Assembly (NCBI RefSeq): GCF_004364125.1
Contig: NZ_SNZV01000008.1
Span: 186,001-250,000 of the forward strand
Reading direction: 5' to 3'
DNA from: Sphingobacterium paludis
GTDB taxonomy: Bacteria; Bacteroidota; Bacteroidia; Sphingobacteriales; Sphingobacteriaceae
Length of the DNA: 64,000 nucleotides
The notes beneath the pieces are model-generated. The model was not told the DNA's origin. It was given only the letters and a program-made list of their open reading frames with translations, and did no database searches. Position 1 is the stretch's first letter. Each line of letters opens with the position of its first letter. The position numbers and the translations under genes were made by a program. Shown piece after piece: positions 34,884 to 45,000 of the stretch.

Positions 34884-35739
34884 AAGAGAGGAGTACGGAA
34901 AGGAATTGGATCACCAAGGCAAAATCTAATAAGTAGGCATGGTGATAACGATCGGCCTGCCGAAACACTACTGTGCGCAATACCAGGGCGATCAACAAGT
35001 TGGTGGAAAGGATACCGATCTTGAGCGGTAATGGAAAATGCGTGAGCACAACACAAAAACTATGTAGCCCTATTAGCATATAGCACAAACGGATAGCGCG
35101 CGGGGCGCCAATCATATTCGGAATGGTTTTTAAGTGGTAATACGAATCCTGTTTAATATCACGAATATCGAAAGGCAACGTACAGATAAGCAAAAAGATA
35201 AATTTCAGTGCAAATAGCATAACGAGCCGTTGTGTATCGATATTCACCCCGTTCAAGAACAACTCAAAAGCGGGAAGGCAAACCGAGCTCAATGTCCACA
35301 CCAGTGCAATATGAAAAATTTTTACCGCCGGAAGTTGTCGTAACCCCACCACTTTTCCTTTGTAGGGAAATATCGGGAAAGAATAAGCAACGCTAAACAG
35401 ACCGATGGCTCCTAAAAAGAGTAAGCTATAGAAATGAATGTTAAAAATGGCATAAGCCAGAACCGACACCGCAACCCCACTATTTAGCCAAAGCACCCAT
35501 TCATGTTTAAACACCCAGCGCGTTCTTTTGTAGATGGATTTACTGGGCTCCTTGGGACGCGAAAGAAGCAAACTAAAGTTGTATAACAGCAAAGTGGCAG
35601 CACCCTCGATAGCAATGATGGCATAGTCATAAGGCGCATCAAAAAAGAGATAGGTTAGTGCGCACTGCGCCATCGCCGCGGCCGCGATAAGCAGATTTGT
35701 ATGAATAAGGAAGTAATAGCTTTGCCGCAACGCATTCAT
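34870..35739 (-). CDS. UbiA-like membrane protein with degenerate first Asp motif
   Basis: Polytopic inner-membrane protein (about 290 residues, 8-9 hydrophobic segments) resembling UbiA prenyltransferases. In the frame opening at 35754, the second metal-binding motif is intact: LPFDIRDIKQDSYYHLKTIPNMIG (Asp196, Asp199, Asp203). The first motif, normally NDxxDxxxD, is LYNFSLLLSRP (Asn59, no Asp), so diphosphate binding is probably lost or changed. LRQLPAVKIFHIALVW after the middle helices is also UbiA-like. It may be a non-catalytic paralogue or use a different substrate. I prefer the Met at 35739 (MNALRQSYYFLIHTN). It converges on the dehydrogenase gene. Confidence 0.75.
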   Translation of the reverse strand: MNALRQSYYFLIHTNLLIAAAAMAQCALTYLFFDAPYDYAIIAIEGAATLLLYNFSLLLSRPKEPSKSIYKRTRWVFKHEWVLWLNSGVAVSVLAYAIFNIHFYSLLFLGAIGLFSVAYSFPIFPYKGKVVGLRQLPAVKIFHIALVWTLSSVCLPAFELFLNGVNIDTQRLVMLFALKFIFLLICTLPFDIRDIKQDSYYHLKTIPNMIGAPRAIRLCYMLIGLHSFCVVLTHFPLPLKIGILSTNLLIALVLRTVVFRQADRYHHAYLLDFALVIQFLSVLLSFSLF

Positions 35740-35888
35740 AGTTAAAGATACCAATAGTTAGCTAACGTGCCTTCAAGTCCATCAATTATCCGACAAAAAG
35801 ATTGACATTCATGGCAAAAAAAACTAAATTAGCTTATACGTATTCATTGCAGACAGTTATTAATAAATAGTTGTCTTTATTGAATAAA

Positions 35889-35896
35889 TAATTTTG
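35889..35896 (+). promoter_or_regulatory. -7 element before acs
   Basis: TAATTTTG, fitting TAnnTTTG, 11 bases before the acs ATG. Confidence 0.42.
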
Positions 35897-35907
35897 CACC
35901 ACATACT

Positions 35908-37824
35908 ATGAACCTACAGATTAAAAGTTTTGAGGAATATCAAGACGCATACAAACATAGCGTCGAAAACCCGGAAGAATTTTGGGGACAAATTGCAGAA
36001 AATTTCTTTTGGAAAAGAAAATGGACCAATGTCTTAAATTGGAATTTTACCGATCCGGATATTAAATGGTTTGAAGGTGGGAAAGTTAATATTACGGAAA
36101 ACTGCTTAGACCGTCACATCTACAATATGGGGGATAAGCCGGCCATCATTTGGGAACCCAACGATCCAAACGAAGCACACCGCATATTGACCTACAAGCA
36201 GTTACTGGATAAAGTAGAAACCTTTGCGAATGTACTAAAAAACAACAATATCGGTAAAGGCGACAGGGTGTGTATCTATCTACCGATGGTTCCCGAGCTT
36301 GTTATTGCTGTTCTAGCCTGCGCGCGCATTGGCGCTATCCATTCCGTCGTGTTTGGCGGCTTCTCTGCGCAATCCATCGCAGATCGCATTAGCGACGCCG
36401 AGTGTAAGCTTGTAGTGACCTCGGACGGAGGATTTCGTGCTGGTAAGGTGCTAGAACTTAAATCCATCGTAGATGACGCCCTGATGCAATGCAAATCTGT
36501 GGAACGCGTCATTGTGTTAACGCGGACCCGCACCCCGGTATCGATGATAAAAGGGCGCGATGTATGGTGGGAAGATGAGATCAAAAAGGTAGAAACGCAA
36601 GGGAATCCGCCCTGCCCCGCCGAGGAGATGGACGCCGAAGATCCGTTGTTCATCTTGTATACCTCCGGTTCTACCGGAAAACCCAAAGGCGTGGTACACA
36701 GCACCGGGGGCTATATGGTCTATACCGGCTATACGTTCTCGAATGTATTTCAATACCAGCCCGGTGAGGTATATTTCTGCACGGCAGATATAGGCTGGAT
36801 TACCGGACACAGCTATATTGTTTATGGTCCGCTATCGCAGGGCGCCGTTTCATTGCTTTTTGAAGGTACACCGACATACCCTGACGCCGGTCGGCTGTGG
36901 GATATCGTAGAAAAACATAAAGTAAACATCCTATATACGGCACCAACTGCTATCCGTTCGTTAATGGCCTTTGGCGATGAGTTTATCGAAAACAAAGACT
37001 TAAGTAGCATCAAAAAATTGGGATCGGTAGGCGAACCCATAAACGAAGAGGCCTGGCATTGGTATCACGATAAAGTGGGCAAAGGAGAGGCACCGATAGC
37101 AGACACCTGGTGGCAAACCGAAAATGGTGGAATTCTCATATCTGCCTTGGCAGGGGTCTCTCCTACTATTCCTGGCTATGCGATGCTACCATTGCCCGGC
37201 GTACAGCCTTGCTTGATGGATGAGCAGGGACAGGAAATTGAAGGCAACGATGTCTCCGGAAATCTGTGTATCCAGTTCCCGTGGCCAGGCATGTTACGTA
37301 CCACTTGGGGCGACCATGAGCGTTGCAAGCAAACCTACTTTTCCACTTACGAAAACAAATATTTCACCGGTGATGGGTGCTACAGAAACCCCGATGGCTA
37401 TTATAAAATTACAGGTCGTGTAGATGACGTCCTGAATGTTTCAGGGCACCGTATTGGTACAGCCGAAGTCGAGAATGCTATCAATATGCATGCTGACGTT
37501 GTAGAATCTGCCATTGTAGGATATCCGCATCCGGTAAAAGGCCAAGGAATCTATGCCTATGTTATCGCCAACCACCATATTGACGAAGAGAGCACACGTA
37601 AAGATATTTTACAGACGATTTCCCGAATTATCGGCGCAATAGCGAAACCTGACATTATTCAATTTGTTTCTGACTTACCGAAAACGCGGTCTGGAAAGAT
37701 CATGCGCAGAATTTTACGGAAAATAGCAGAGGGCGAAACGCAAAACTTAGGGGATACCTCTACCCTTCAAGACCCGACAGTGGTGGAATCTATCATCAAG
37801 GGTGCTCAAGAATTTAATAAATAA
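35908..37824 (+). CDS. acs: Acetyl-CoA synthetase
   Basis: Cytosolic AMP-forming ligase converting acetate, ATP and CoA to acetyl-CoA (638 residues, near the family norm of 650). The P-loop ILYTSGSTGKPKGVVHSTGGY lies at about 248-268, TADIGWITGHSYIVYGPL and DTWWQTENGG form the acyl and adenylate pocket (the Trp in WWQTE limits the pocket to acetate), and YYKITGRVDDVLNVSGHRIGTAEVE is the hinge. The C-terminal KTRSGKIMRR carries the catalytic Lys597, the residue inactivated by acetylation in Salmonella Acs. It stands alone between converging genes. Confidence 0.96.
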   Translation: MNLQIKSFEEYQDAYKHSVENPEEFWGQIAENFFWKRKWTNVLNWNFTDPDIKWFEGGKVNITENCLDRHIYNMGDKPAIIWEPNDPNEAHRILTYKQLLDKVETFANVLKNNNIGKGDRVCIYLPMVPELVIAVLACARIGAIHSVVFGGFSAQSIADRISDAECKLVVTSDGGFRAGKVLELKSIVDDALMQCKSVERVIVLTRTRTPVSMIKGRDVWWEDEIKKVETQGNPPCPAEEMDAEDPLFILYTSGSTGKPKGVVHSTGGYMVYTGYTFSNVFQYQPGEVYFCTADIGWITGHSYIVYGPLSQGAVSLLFEGTPTYPDAGRLWDIVEKHKVNILYTAPTAIRSLMAFGDEFIENKDLSSIKKLGSVGEPINEEAWHWYHDKVGKGEAPIADTWWQTENGGILISALAGVSPTIPGYAMLPLPGVQPCLMDEQGQEIEGNDVSGNLCIQFPWPGMLRTTWGDHERCKQTYFSTYENKYFTGDGCYRNPDGYYKITGRVDDVLNVSGHRIGTAEVENAINMHADVVESAIVGYPHPVKGQGIYAYVIANHHIDEESTRKDILQTISRIIGAIAKPDIIQFVSDLPKTRSGKIMRRILRKIAEGETQNLGDTSTLQDPTVVESIIKGAQEFNK

Positions 37825-37878
37825 ATAGGATTGGCTATGGTGTGTCAGCTTCTTCGGCACACTGTAGCATATCCCTTA

Positions 37879-38961
37879 TTAGTCGATATCCTTTACGCAT
37901 CGAAAGCCTACGTTGTTTGTCGGACTATTAACCTCGCCTTTGCCTCGGCTTCCCGCTTTATAACGTTCGCAATATGCATCATTACATAAGAAGGAACCAC
38001 CACGCTGCACACGCTTTACTAAACCCGGCTCCTGCGGATCATACGAATCTTTAGGCCCTGTTGGGTTGGCTTTGCTATCGTTTAGGCTGTAAGCATCGGC
38101 ACGGTAAAAATCCGAACACCACTCCCAGACATTTCCTTCCATATCATACAGACCCCAGGCATTTGGCGGAAACGAGCCCACAGGTGCCGTCGTCTCAAAA
38201 CCATCTTCCAGGGTATTGCTTGCCGGAAATTTTCCTTGGAAAATATTGGCTAACCATTTGCCATCCTCTTTCTTGTCATTTCCCCAGTAATAGGGTTCTG
38301 TTGTATGCTTTCCCGCTTTCGCTGCATATTCCCACTCGGCTTCGGTGGGCAATCTTTTACCTGCCCACTTTGCATAAGCAGCCGCATCTTGATAGGCCAA
38401 ATGCGTCACCGGATGACTCTCCTTTCCCTTTATCGAGCTATCGGGTCCTTCGGGATGCATCCAGTTTGCGCCAGGTACATAGGTCCACCATTGCAAAGGC
38501 TGGTCCAGACCTGAAATATCATTGTTAGGTGTGAACACCGCGGATCCAGGAACCAATACCGCAGGATCTACGCCCGGAAATTCTTTCGGATCTAGCGGTT
38601 GCTCAGCAACCGTGACATAGCCCGTCTCCTTGACAAATTGGGCATATTGGGCATTCGTAACCTCGTGCTCATCCATGTAAAAAGAGCGAAGAGACACCTC
38701 GTGAATAGGTTGCGCATCTGGAAAGGAGACCGACCCCATTTGAAAAGTGCCGGCTTCAATCAATACCATATTCGCATCATCGGCACCTCTCTTTCGGACA
38801 AGTGAATCCTGTTGAACCCGCGCGAAGCGAGAAGGGATAACGCCAACGTGACAAACGGCGACTGCATCCGAAGGATCGCTCGTATGCCGCTGTTGCGAAC
38901 TGGATGTACAGCCTAAACACACCAGTAGCAGAAAGAGTGAGACGAAGGTCATGCTATTCAT
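37879..38961 (-). CDS. Formylglycine-generating-enzyme family lipoprotein with both catalytic Cys
   Basis: Exported lipoprotein (about 360 residues; lipobox region LLLVCLGC) with a complete FGE-sulfatase domain: MVLIEAGTFQMGS, FYMDEHEVTNAQYAQFVKETGY, HPVTHLAYQDAAAYAKWAGKRLPTEAEWEYAAK, NVWEWCSDFY, GGSFLCNDAYCERY and GFRC. Many family members lack the redox cysteines, but here both are kept (Cys329 and Cys334 in the frame opening at 38970), matching the CxxxxC site of human FGE (C336/C341), so sulfatase-activating or related oxidase activity is plausible. No sulfatase gene is in the window. It lies downstream of the GH109-like gene, behind a terminator-like hairpin. The first Met at 38970 is an alternative start. 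Confidence 0.88.
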   Translation of the reverse strand: MNSMTFVSLFLLLVCLGCTSSSQQRHTSDPSDAVAVCHVGVIPSRFARVQQDSLVRKRGADDANMVLIEAGTFQMGSVSFPDAQPIHEVSLRSFYMDEHEVTNAQYAQFVKETGYVTVAEQPLDPKEFPGVDPAVLVPGSAVFTPNNDISGLDQPLQWWTYVPGANWMHPEGPDSSIKGKESHPVTHLAYQDAAAYAKWAGKRLPTEAEWEYAAKAGKHTTEPYYWGNDKKEDGKWLANIFQGKFPASNTLEDGFETTAPVGSFPPNAWGLYDMEGNVWEWCSDFYRADAYSLNDSKANPTGPKDSYDPQEPGLVKRVQRGGSFLCNDAYCERYKAGSRGKGEVNSPTNNVGFRCVKDID

Positions 38962-39014
38962 AACTTCCAATATACCACTATTTATACAGAAATAAAAAAG
39001 CTTATGAAGAGAAA

Positions 39015-39048
39015 TGCCCTCCGAGAATACAGCGTATTCGGGAGGGCA
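39015..39048 (-). terminator. Terminator after the GH109-like gene
   Basis: The arms GCCCTCC-GAGAATAC (39016-39030) and GTATTCG-GGAGGGC (39034-39047) pair with one bulge around a 3-base loop. On the minus strand the hairpin is followed by a T-rich run. It separates the GH109-like gene from the FGE-like gene. Confidence 0.7.
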
Positions 39049-39090
39049 CTCAACCTGGGAAAACCAGTAAGCTATATGTTTAAAGAATTC

Positions 39091-40506
39091 TTACTTTACG
39101 TTCAATTGATTTTCTTGGGATTTCGTAACTTTTGGTCGTATGCCCGTATTTCCGCCGCCGTTAAGCGTCAAATCGTGAGGCTGATTTGTTTTCCAAGCCC
39201 CTTTGGTAAAGTCGGGAATAGCCACCGTTTTGCTATTACGGGCTACAGATTCACAGCTCAAGGGCACAATCACACTCCAAGAAGCTCCGTCATAGACATC
39301 CTGGTCTAGCGGCAGACCATTGCGCAGACAATCAATCAAGCGCCAATCCATCATAAAATCCATCCCACCATGTCCACCAACTTGTTTAGCTTGTTCACCG
39401 ATATAAGAGATAAGCTGAGGCGTATACTTATCGTACAATCCTTTCAATTCCTCATCTTTTACAAAACTGTGCCCGAAGGCAATGCGTTCTTCCGGATATT
39501 TTTGCGCAAAGGCTTTGGTTCCGCTTAATGCATGAAGGCGGGAATAGGGTCTTGGTGATGTCACATCGTGCTGAAGCATCATGGTCTTACCCTTTTCCGT
39601 TTTAATCAATGTGGTATCCATATTCCCGCGGTATTTCTTGCCTACAAATTCCTGAAAAAAGGAGTCTGAAGTGGCCAATTCCCGGGCCTTTTCAGCCATC
39701 ATAAAGTCATTGGATTGCATAGCTACTAAATGTGTCATGCGATCGCCCCTGTTAATATTCATACATTGTGCAATCGGCCCTAGGCCATGTGTAGGATACA
39801 GATTGCCGTTCATCTTGATGTTTTCCCGCAGACGCCACATGTTGTCGTACCCATTTTTATTAAAATTCAGCTCCAAAAGATCGTGGATATAGGCGCCTTC
39901 AGCGTGGATCAATTCACCAAAAAGCCCTTGTCGAACCATGTTCAGCGTAAGCATTTCAAAGAAGTCATAGCAGCAATTTTCCAGCATCATGCAATGCTTC
40001 TTCGTTTCTTCCGATGTCTTAACCACGTCCCAACACTCTTTGACCGTAAGTCCGATAGGCACTTCACAGGCAGCATGTGCCCCTGCTTTCATGGCGGCAA
40101 TGCTCATCGGTGCGTGGTAAGGCCAAGGGGTACAAATATATACAAGATCCAGCTCGGTCTCCTTCAACATCTGCTGCCAGCCATCCTCGCCCGAGTAGGA
40201 TTTGGCTTCTTTGAGGCCTTTGCTAGTCAATAATTTTTGAGCTTTCGCGACGCGATCTGCGTGCTTATCGCACAGGGCTACAATCTCTGCCCCCTCGATA
40301 TACGATAGGCGATCAACAGCGCCTGGACCACGCATCCCAAGTCCGATAACGGCAACCTTTACCTTGTCTATTTTTGGTGCCGCATAGCCGCTCATATTAA
40401 AACTGGCCGACGCCCCGAACGCATCTTGGTGAAGCGCAGGCAGTGAAACGGCAACACCGGATAATAAGGAAGCCTTCTTTAAAAAATCTCTTCTATTGGA
40501 GTTCAT
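39091..40506 (-). CDS. Gfo/Idh/MocA oxidoreductase, GH109-like, Tat-exported
   Basis: NAD(P)-binding protein of the Gfo/Idh/MocA family that resembles glycoside hydrolase family 109 (alpha-N-acetylgalactosaminidase), enzymes that cleave by an NAD-dependent oxidation/elimination route. A Tat signal opens the protein (NRRDFLKKASLL, then SGVAVSLPALHQDAFG). VAVIGLGMRGPGAVDRL binds the dinucleotide. GH109-like stretches are TPWPYHAPMSIAAMKAGAHA, MMLENCCYDFFEMLTLNMVRQGLFGELIHAEGAY, GNLYPTHGLGPIAQCMNINRGDR, QRPYS-like SPRPYSRLHALSGT and GHGGMDFMMDWRLIDCL. The Met at 40506 starts directly at the Tat signal (frame open from 40539). Upstream lie two LacI-type palindromes. Confidence 0.86.
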   Translation of the reverse strand: MNSNRRDFLKKASLLSGVAVSLPALHQDAFGASASFNMSGYAAPKIDKVKVAVIGLGMRGPGAVDRLSYIEGAEIVALCDKHADRVAKAQKLLTSKGLKEAKSYSGEDGWQQMLKETELDLVYICTPWPYHAPMSIAAMKAGAHAACEVPIGLTVKECWDVVKTSEETKKHCMMLENCCYDFFEMLTLNMVRQGLFGELIHAEGAYIHDLLELNFNKNGYDNMWRLRENIKMNGNLYPTHGLGPIAQCMNINRGDRMTHLVAMQSNDFMMAEKARELATSDSFFQEFVGKKYRGNMDTTLIKTEKGKTMMLQHDVTSPRPYSRLHALSGTKAFAQKYPEERIAFGHSFVKDEELKGLYDKYTPQLISYIGEQAKQVGGHGGMDFMMDWRLIDCLRNGLPLDQDVYDGASWSVIVPLSCESVARNSKTVAIPDFTKGAWKTNQPHDLTLNGGGNTGIRPKVTKSQENQLNVK

Positions 40507-40660
40507 ATTTGATAATTTCATGTACATTAAAGGGGGCAATAAGCGCCCCCCTTAAATCACCTATTTTAAAACAAACTAAACAGTTCAATATTACCTATTC
40601 ACGTGTAGATGAAAAGGGATATAAATGGTATTTTAAAAGCCATTTGTTAGCCTTTGCTAT

Positions 40661-40745
40661 GCAAGTATAGTTTTATTAAAAGTGAAATAAAAATGAAATT
40701 GTAAAGCAAACGTTTGCTTAATTTTTTAGGGTTAGCCGAACGTTC
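40661..40745 (-). promoter_or_regulatory. Regulatory region of the GH109-like gene with two LacI-type palindromes
   Basis: A perfect 16-bp palindrome AAGCAAACGTTTGCTT (40704-40719) and an 8-bp palindrome GAACGTTC (40738-40745) both centre on CG, as LacI/GalR operators do; the centres are 30 bp apart, about three helical turns. A possible minus-strand -7 element TATACTTG lies at 40669-40662. The TolC gene ends at 40779, so the region can only serve the GH109-like gene. Confidence 0.65.
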
Positions 40746-40778
40746 ATTTTTCAATAAACGAGCTTGGATCCATAGCGC

Positions 40779-42086
40779 TTAGATATCGATTTGACCAATC
40801 AATTCCTTCAACTGTATTTCGGATAGCTTTGCCTGCAACTGCGCTGTGTTGAAACGCGAGAGCGCAGCGATAAAATTTTCCTGGGCGTCACGAAATTCCA
40901 CCGCACTTATTGAACCGATGGTATACTTGGCCAACGTGATGTTAAGATTTTGCCGAGCGATATCTTCGTTTTTTTTCTCCAGCTTTACCAACTCCAAATT
41001 GGTAAGGTAGGTTTCGTAGGCGGTTCGAAGGTTAGTCTGCACCAAAAGGCGCTGTTGCTCTATACGTAGCCCAGCGTTCTCAATCTCTATTTTGGCGATG
41101 CGTTCATTACGCCGTTGATTAAATCCGTCGAATATATTTACAGCAGCCGTTACGCCATAATTGAATCCCCGAGAATTGGATTGCGCAACGAATCCCAAGC
41201 TGGATTCCGACTGCGAGAAATTGTAGCCGGTATTCAGCCGAATCACAGGATATCGGGCCGCTTTAATATTTTTTAAATCGAGCTCCGCCAATCGTTTGTT
41301 CAGGATGATAAGCTGTAAATCTGGGTTGAACCGGTCAGCCTGATCCAATAAGTCAGCATATACCAGTGCGCCATCAATGGATACCAGGGTGTCTACGGCA
41401 AAATCGATATCCAACTCGCGCGCAAGTAGTCCATTCAGTGATGTTTTTAAGTTTTTAACCGTTTCGGCTTGGCGTAAGCGCATGGATACATCTTCATTTA
41501 AATTCACCTGTACGTTCAGTACTTCAAGTTTAGCGGCCTTGCCTATGGAGAATCTATTTTGTGCTGTTCGAAGACGTTCGTTTGAAATATGGATGTTGGA
41601 ATCGAGTGCCGACAACATATTCTGTTGCTCCACAATGGTGTAATACAAGGTGATCACGTCGCCAACAGTCGTTAGCACCGCCCGCTTCATTTCCAATTCA
41701 CCTTGCTTCTCTAGCTCTTGCAACCTGTCCAGCCTAGCAAACATGCCTAGCCCGTCAAAAATTGTCCAACCAATATTGACCCCATAGGTCAGGTTGTTAT
41801 TTCGCGCATTGTCCAACGAGCGCTCTATACCATTATTTTGAACTTGATTGGAATTTTGGATGCTGTTGCTCTGGGTTAAGTTACCCGTTACCGTTGGCAG
41901 TAAGCCGGCAGTACCGTATGTGTTGTTTTCCTTGGCAATACGTTGGGTGTTTTTCGATAAACGGATATCATAATTGTTCTCAAGAGCAATATCCACGGCT
42001 TCCCGTACGCGCAGTATATCCTGACCCCAAGCCGTTGTTCCCCACACGCCAAAAGACAAAAAAAATAAAAATAATACTCTACTCAT
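40779..42086 (-). CDS. TolC-family outer-membrane efflux protein
   Basis: Outer-membrane channel of a tripartite efflux pump (about 435 residues). The Met at 42086 (MSRVLFLFFLSFGVWGTTAWGQ) starts a clean signal peptide and lies 4 bases after the RND gene's stop; the earlier Met at 42110 would overlap that gene. The mature protein shows the TolC repeat pattern: DILRVREAVDIALENNYDIRLSKN near the start, LEVLNVQVNLNEDVSMRLRQAET in the first half, and the repeated IARQNLNITLAKYTIGSISAVEFRDAQENFIAALSRF in the second. It is the last gene of the three-gene operon. Confidence 0.92.
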   Translation of the reverse strand: MSRVLFLFFLSFGVWGTTAWGQDILRVREAVDIALENNYDIRLSKNTQRIAKENNTYGTAGLLPTVTGNLTQSNSIQNSNQVQNNGIERSLDNARNNNLTYGVNIGWTIFDGLGMFARLDRLQELEKQGELEMKRAVLTTVGDVITLYYTIVEQQNMLSALDSNIHISNERLRTAQNRFSIGKAAKLEVLNVQVNLNEDVSMRLRQAETVKNLKTSLNGLLARELDIDFAVDTLVSIDGALVYADLLDQADRFNPDLQLIILNKRLAELDLKNIKAARYPVIRLNTGYNFSQSESSLGFVAQSNSRGFNYGVTAAVNIFDGFNQRRNERIAKIEIENAGLRIEQQRLLVQTNLRTAYETYLTNLELVKLEKKNEDIARQNLNITLAKYTIGSISAVEFRDAQENFIAALSRFNTAQLQAKLSEIQLKELIGQIDI

Positions 42087-42090
42087 GACA

Positions 42091-45000
42091 TTATGCTTCA
42101 ATCTCATCAAATTCTGGTCGCTTTTTTCTCGCTTTTGACATCATCAAATAGAAGGCTGGAATAACATACAATGTTAAGATAAGCGAAAACATGGTTCCGC
42201 CGACGATAACAACCCCCATACCTATACGACTAGTGGATGCCGCGCCAAGCGACAGCGCAATGGGCAGTGCCCCCAAGGCAATGGCCAATGAGGTCATCAG
42301 GATAGGGCGCAAGCGCGCTTCCGAAGCCGTAACGACTGCTTGGTATTTATCCAATCCTTGATCCCGAAGTTGGTTGGCAAATTCCACAATGAGAATCCCA
42401 TTTTTTGTTACCAACCCGATAAGCATAATCGTGCCTATCTGACTAAAAATATTCCAAGTTTGGCCGAAGAGCCATAACGAAAACAGGGCGCCGCCAACGG
42501 CCATTGGTACCGTCAACAGGATGATGATCGGATCGATAAAGCTCTCAAACTGTGCTGCAAGAATTAAAAAGATGAGAAGTACCGCTAAGCCAAAAGCAAA
42601 CATCGTATTTGAACCACTCTCCACAAAGTCGCGCGCTTCACCGCCTAAATCTGTTGTAAAACTTGCATCCAACACTTTTTCTTTGGTCGCGTCCATGGCT
42701 TCAATGCCATCACCCATGCTCTTTCCCGGTGCTAAGCCCGCAGATACCGTGGCAGACATATACCGATTATTATGGTAAAGTTGTGGTGGGCTACTCCGTT
42801 CCTCCATCGTCACGATATTATCGAGCTGAATGAGCTGCCCGCTCTGGCTTTTCACAAAAATAGAGGCCAGATCCATCGGCGTAGCCCGATCTTTCCTATC
42901 AAACTGCCCCATCACCTGATACTGCTTACCATTCATCATGAAATACCCAAAACGTTGCCCCGATAGCGACATCTGTAAGGTTTGCGCCACATCCAGAACC
43001 GAAACGCCTAGGGATTGTGCTTTGACTCGATCGATCGTGACAAAAATCTCCGGCTTATTGAACTTGAGATTCACGTCAACCATAGAAAACGTATTGTTCT
43101 TACTCAGCTCATCCATAAAAACAGGAATCTTTTCTTCAAGTTCCTGAAAATTGGGAGCCTGAATAATATACTGTATCGGCAGGCCACCACGCCTATTCAC
43201 GGAAATTGTGGGCTGCTGAGACACCGCCACCCGAGCTTCAGAGTATGGTTTGGTAAGGCTTGATAAATGGTTACTGATATCTTCCTGCGAGCGCTCCCGC
43301 TCATTGGGCTGAACAAGCCCCAATCGTACAATACCGCTATTTACCGATGATGACCCAAAGCCGGGGGATGTGATGACCAAGCTAACTGTCTTTTCGGGAA
43401 TCGAGTCGTTGATCAACAACGTAAGATCCGTCATGAATCGATCCATGTACTCATACGAAGCACCTTCAGGTGCGGTGACGCGCAAGCTTATATAACTACG
43501 ATCGTCATAAGGAGCAGTTTCCTTGGGAAGAACGGAATAGAAGAAATATATTAATACAAAACAGCCTGCAATCACCGCAAAACTCAACCACTTAAAGCGA
43601 AGGAATCCACGTAGAGACTGTTCATACTCTTTATTCATCATGACGAAGTAACGCTCCGTCTTGTCGTAAAATTTAGATCGTTGCTGTTCGCCACCCTTCA
43701 TGAGATAGGCATTGAGCATAGGCGTAAGGGATAAGGACACGAAAGCAGAAATAAGCACCGCAGCGCCAATAACGACGCCAAACTCGCGAAATAACCGCCC
43801 TACAAAACCTTCCAAGAAAATAACCGGTAGAAAAACGGCGGCCAACGTAATGGAGATGGATATGACGGCAAAGAAAATTTCGTTAGAGCCTTTTATTGCG
43901 GCTTCAATGGGCGACATGCCTTCTTCCACTTTCTTAAAAATGTTCTCCGTAACGACTATACCGTCATCCACCACTAAACCTGTAGCCAGCACAATCGCTA
44001 ACAGCGTCAGCACATTAACCGAAAAGCCACAGAGATACATAATGAAAAATGTGGCAATCAACGACACGGGAATATCGATCAATGGGCGGAAGGCAATAGC
44101 CCAGTTTCTAAAAAACAAGTAGATGATCAGGACCACCAGGACGATAGCAATTGCTAACGTCTCCAACACCTCAAGGACAGCCTTTTTCACAAATTGCGTA
44201 TTGTCCAGGGCAATGTTCAAATCGAAACCCGGTGGCAAATCGTCTTGTAGCTTATCATACTCCAGATAGAATTGATCAGCAATATCCAGATAGTTCGTGC
44301 CCGGCTGTGGAATAATAGCTAAGCTGACCATTGGATAGCCGGAATCGGACATCTTAGTCTCGAAATTCTCCGCCTCTAAGGCCGCGGTGCCGACGTCGCC
44401 TAAACGAATATTTCGGTTTTCATCCGATTTAATGATGATATTGTTGAACTCGGCTTCACTGGCAAGATTGCCCATCGTTTTAACCGCCAATTCGGTATTG
44501 GCGCCGGTCAGTTTTCCTGATGGTAGCTCTACGTTTTGACTATTTAACGCTGCGCGCACATCCAGCACCGTCAACCCATAAGCCGCTAAGCGGTTAGGAT
44601 CAATCCATAACCGCATGGCATACTTCCGCTGCCCCCAAATTTGTACAGAACTTACACCGGGGATGGTTTGCAAGCGCTGCGCGATGACGTTTTCGGCATA
44701 ATCAGAAAGCTCGAGCACGTTTTTTGTCGTGCTCTGTACCGTCATCGTAATAATAGGCTCTGAATCGGCGTCGGCTTTTGACACAACGGGCGCCGCATCA
44801 ATATCCTGTGGCAAATTGCGTAGTGCCTGCGATACCTTATCCCGAACGTCATTAGCAGCTTCTTCGAGATTCTTACCTAAATTGAATTCGATGGTAATAT
44901 TGCTGCTACCCTGATTACTGGACGATGAAATATTTCGAATACCATCTATGGAATTGATCGATTTTTCTAACGGCTCTGTAATCTGCGATTCAATAATGTC

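Noticed and set aside
37834..37868. Imperfect hairpin between acs and the FGE-like gene as a terminator
   Set aside because: Stem has mismatches and a large loop with no adjacent T-run; too weak to call.
39787..40233. 148-codon forward frame with many His and Cys
   Set aside because: Entirely antisense to the GH109-like gene, whose own frame has strong family motifs.
43712..44122. 136-codon forward frame
   Set aside because: Antisense to the RND permease; composition is that of a mirrored membrane-protein gene.
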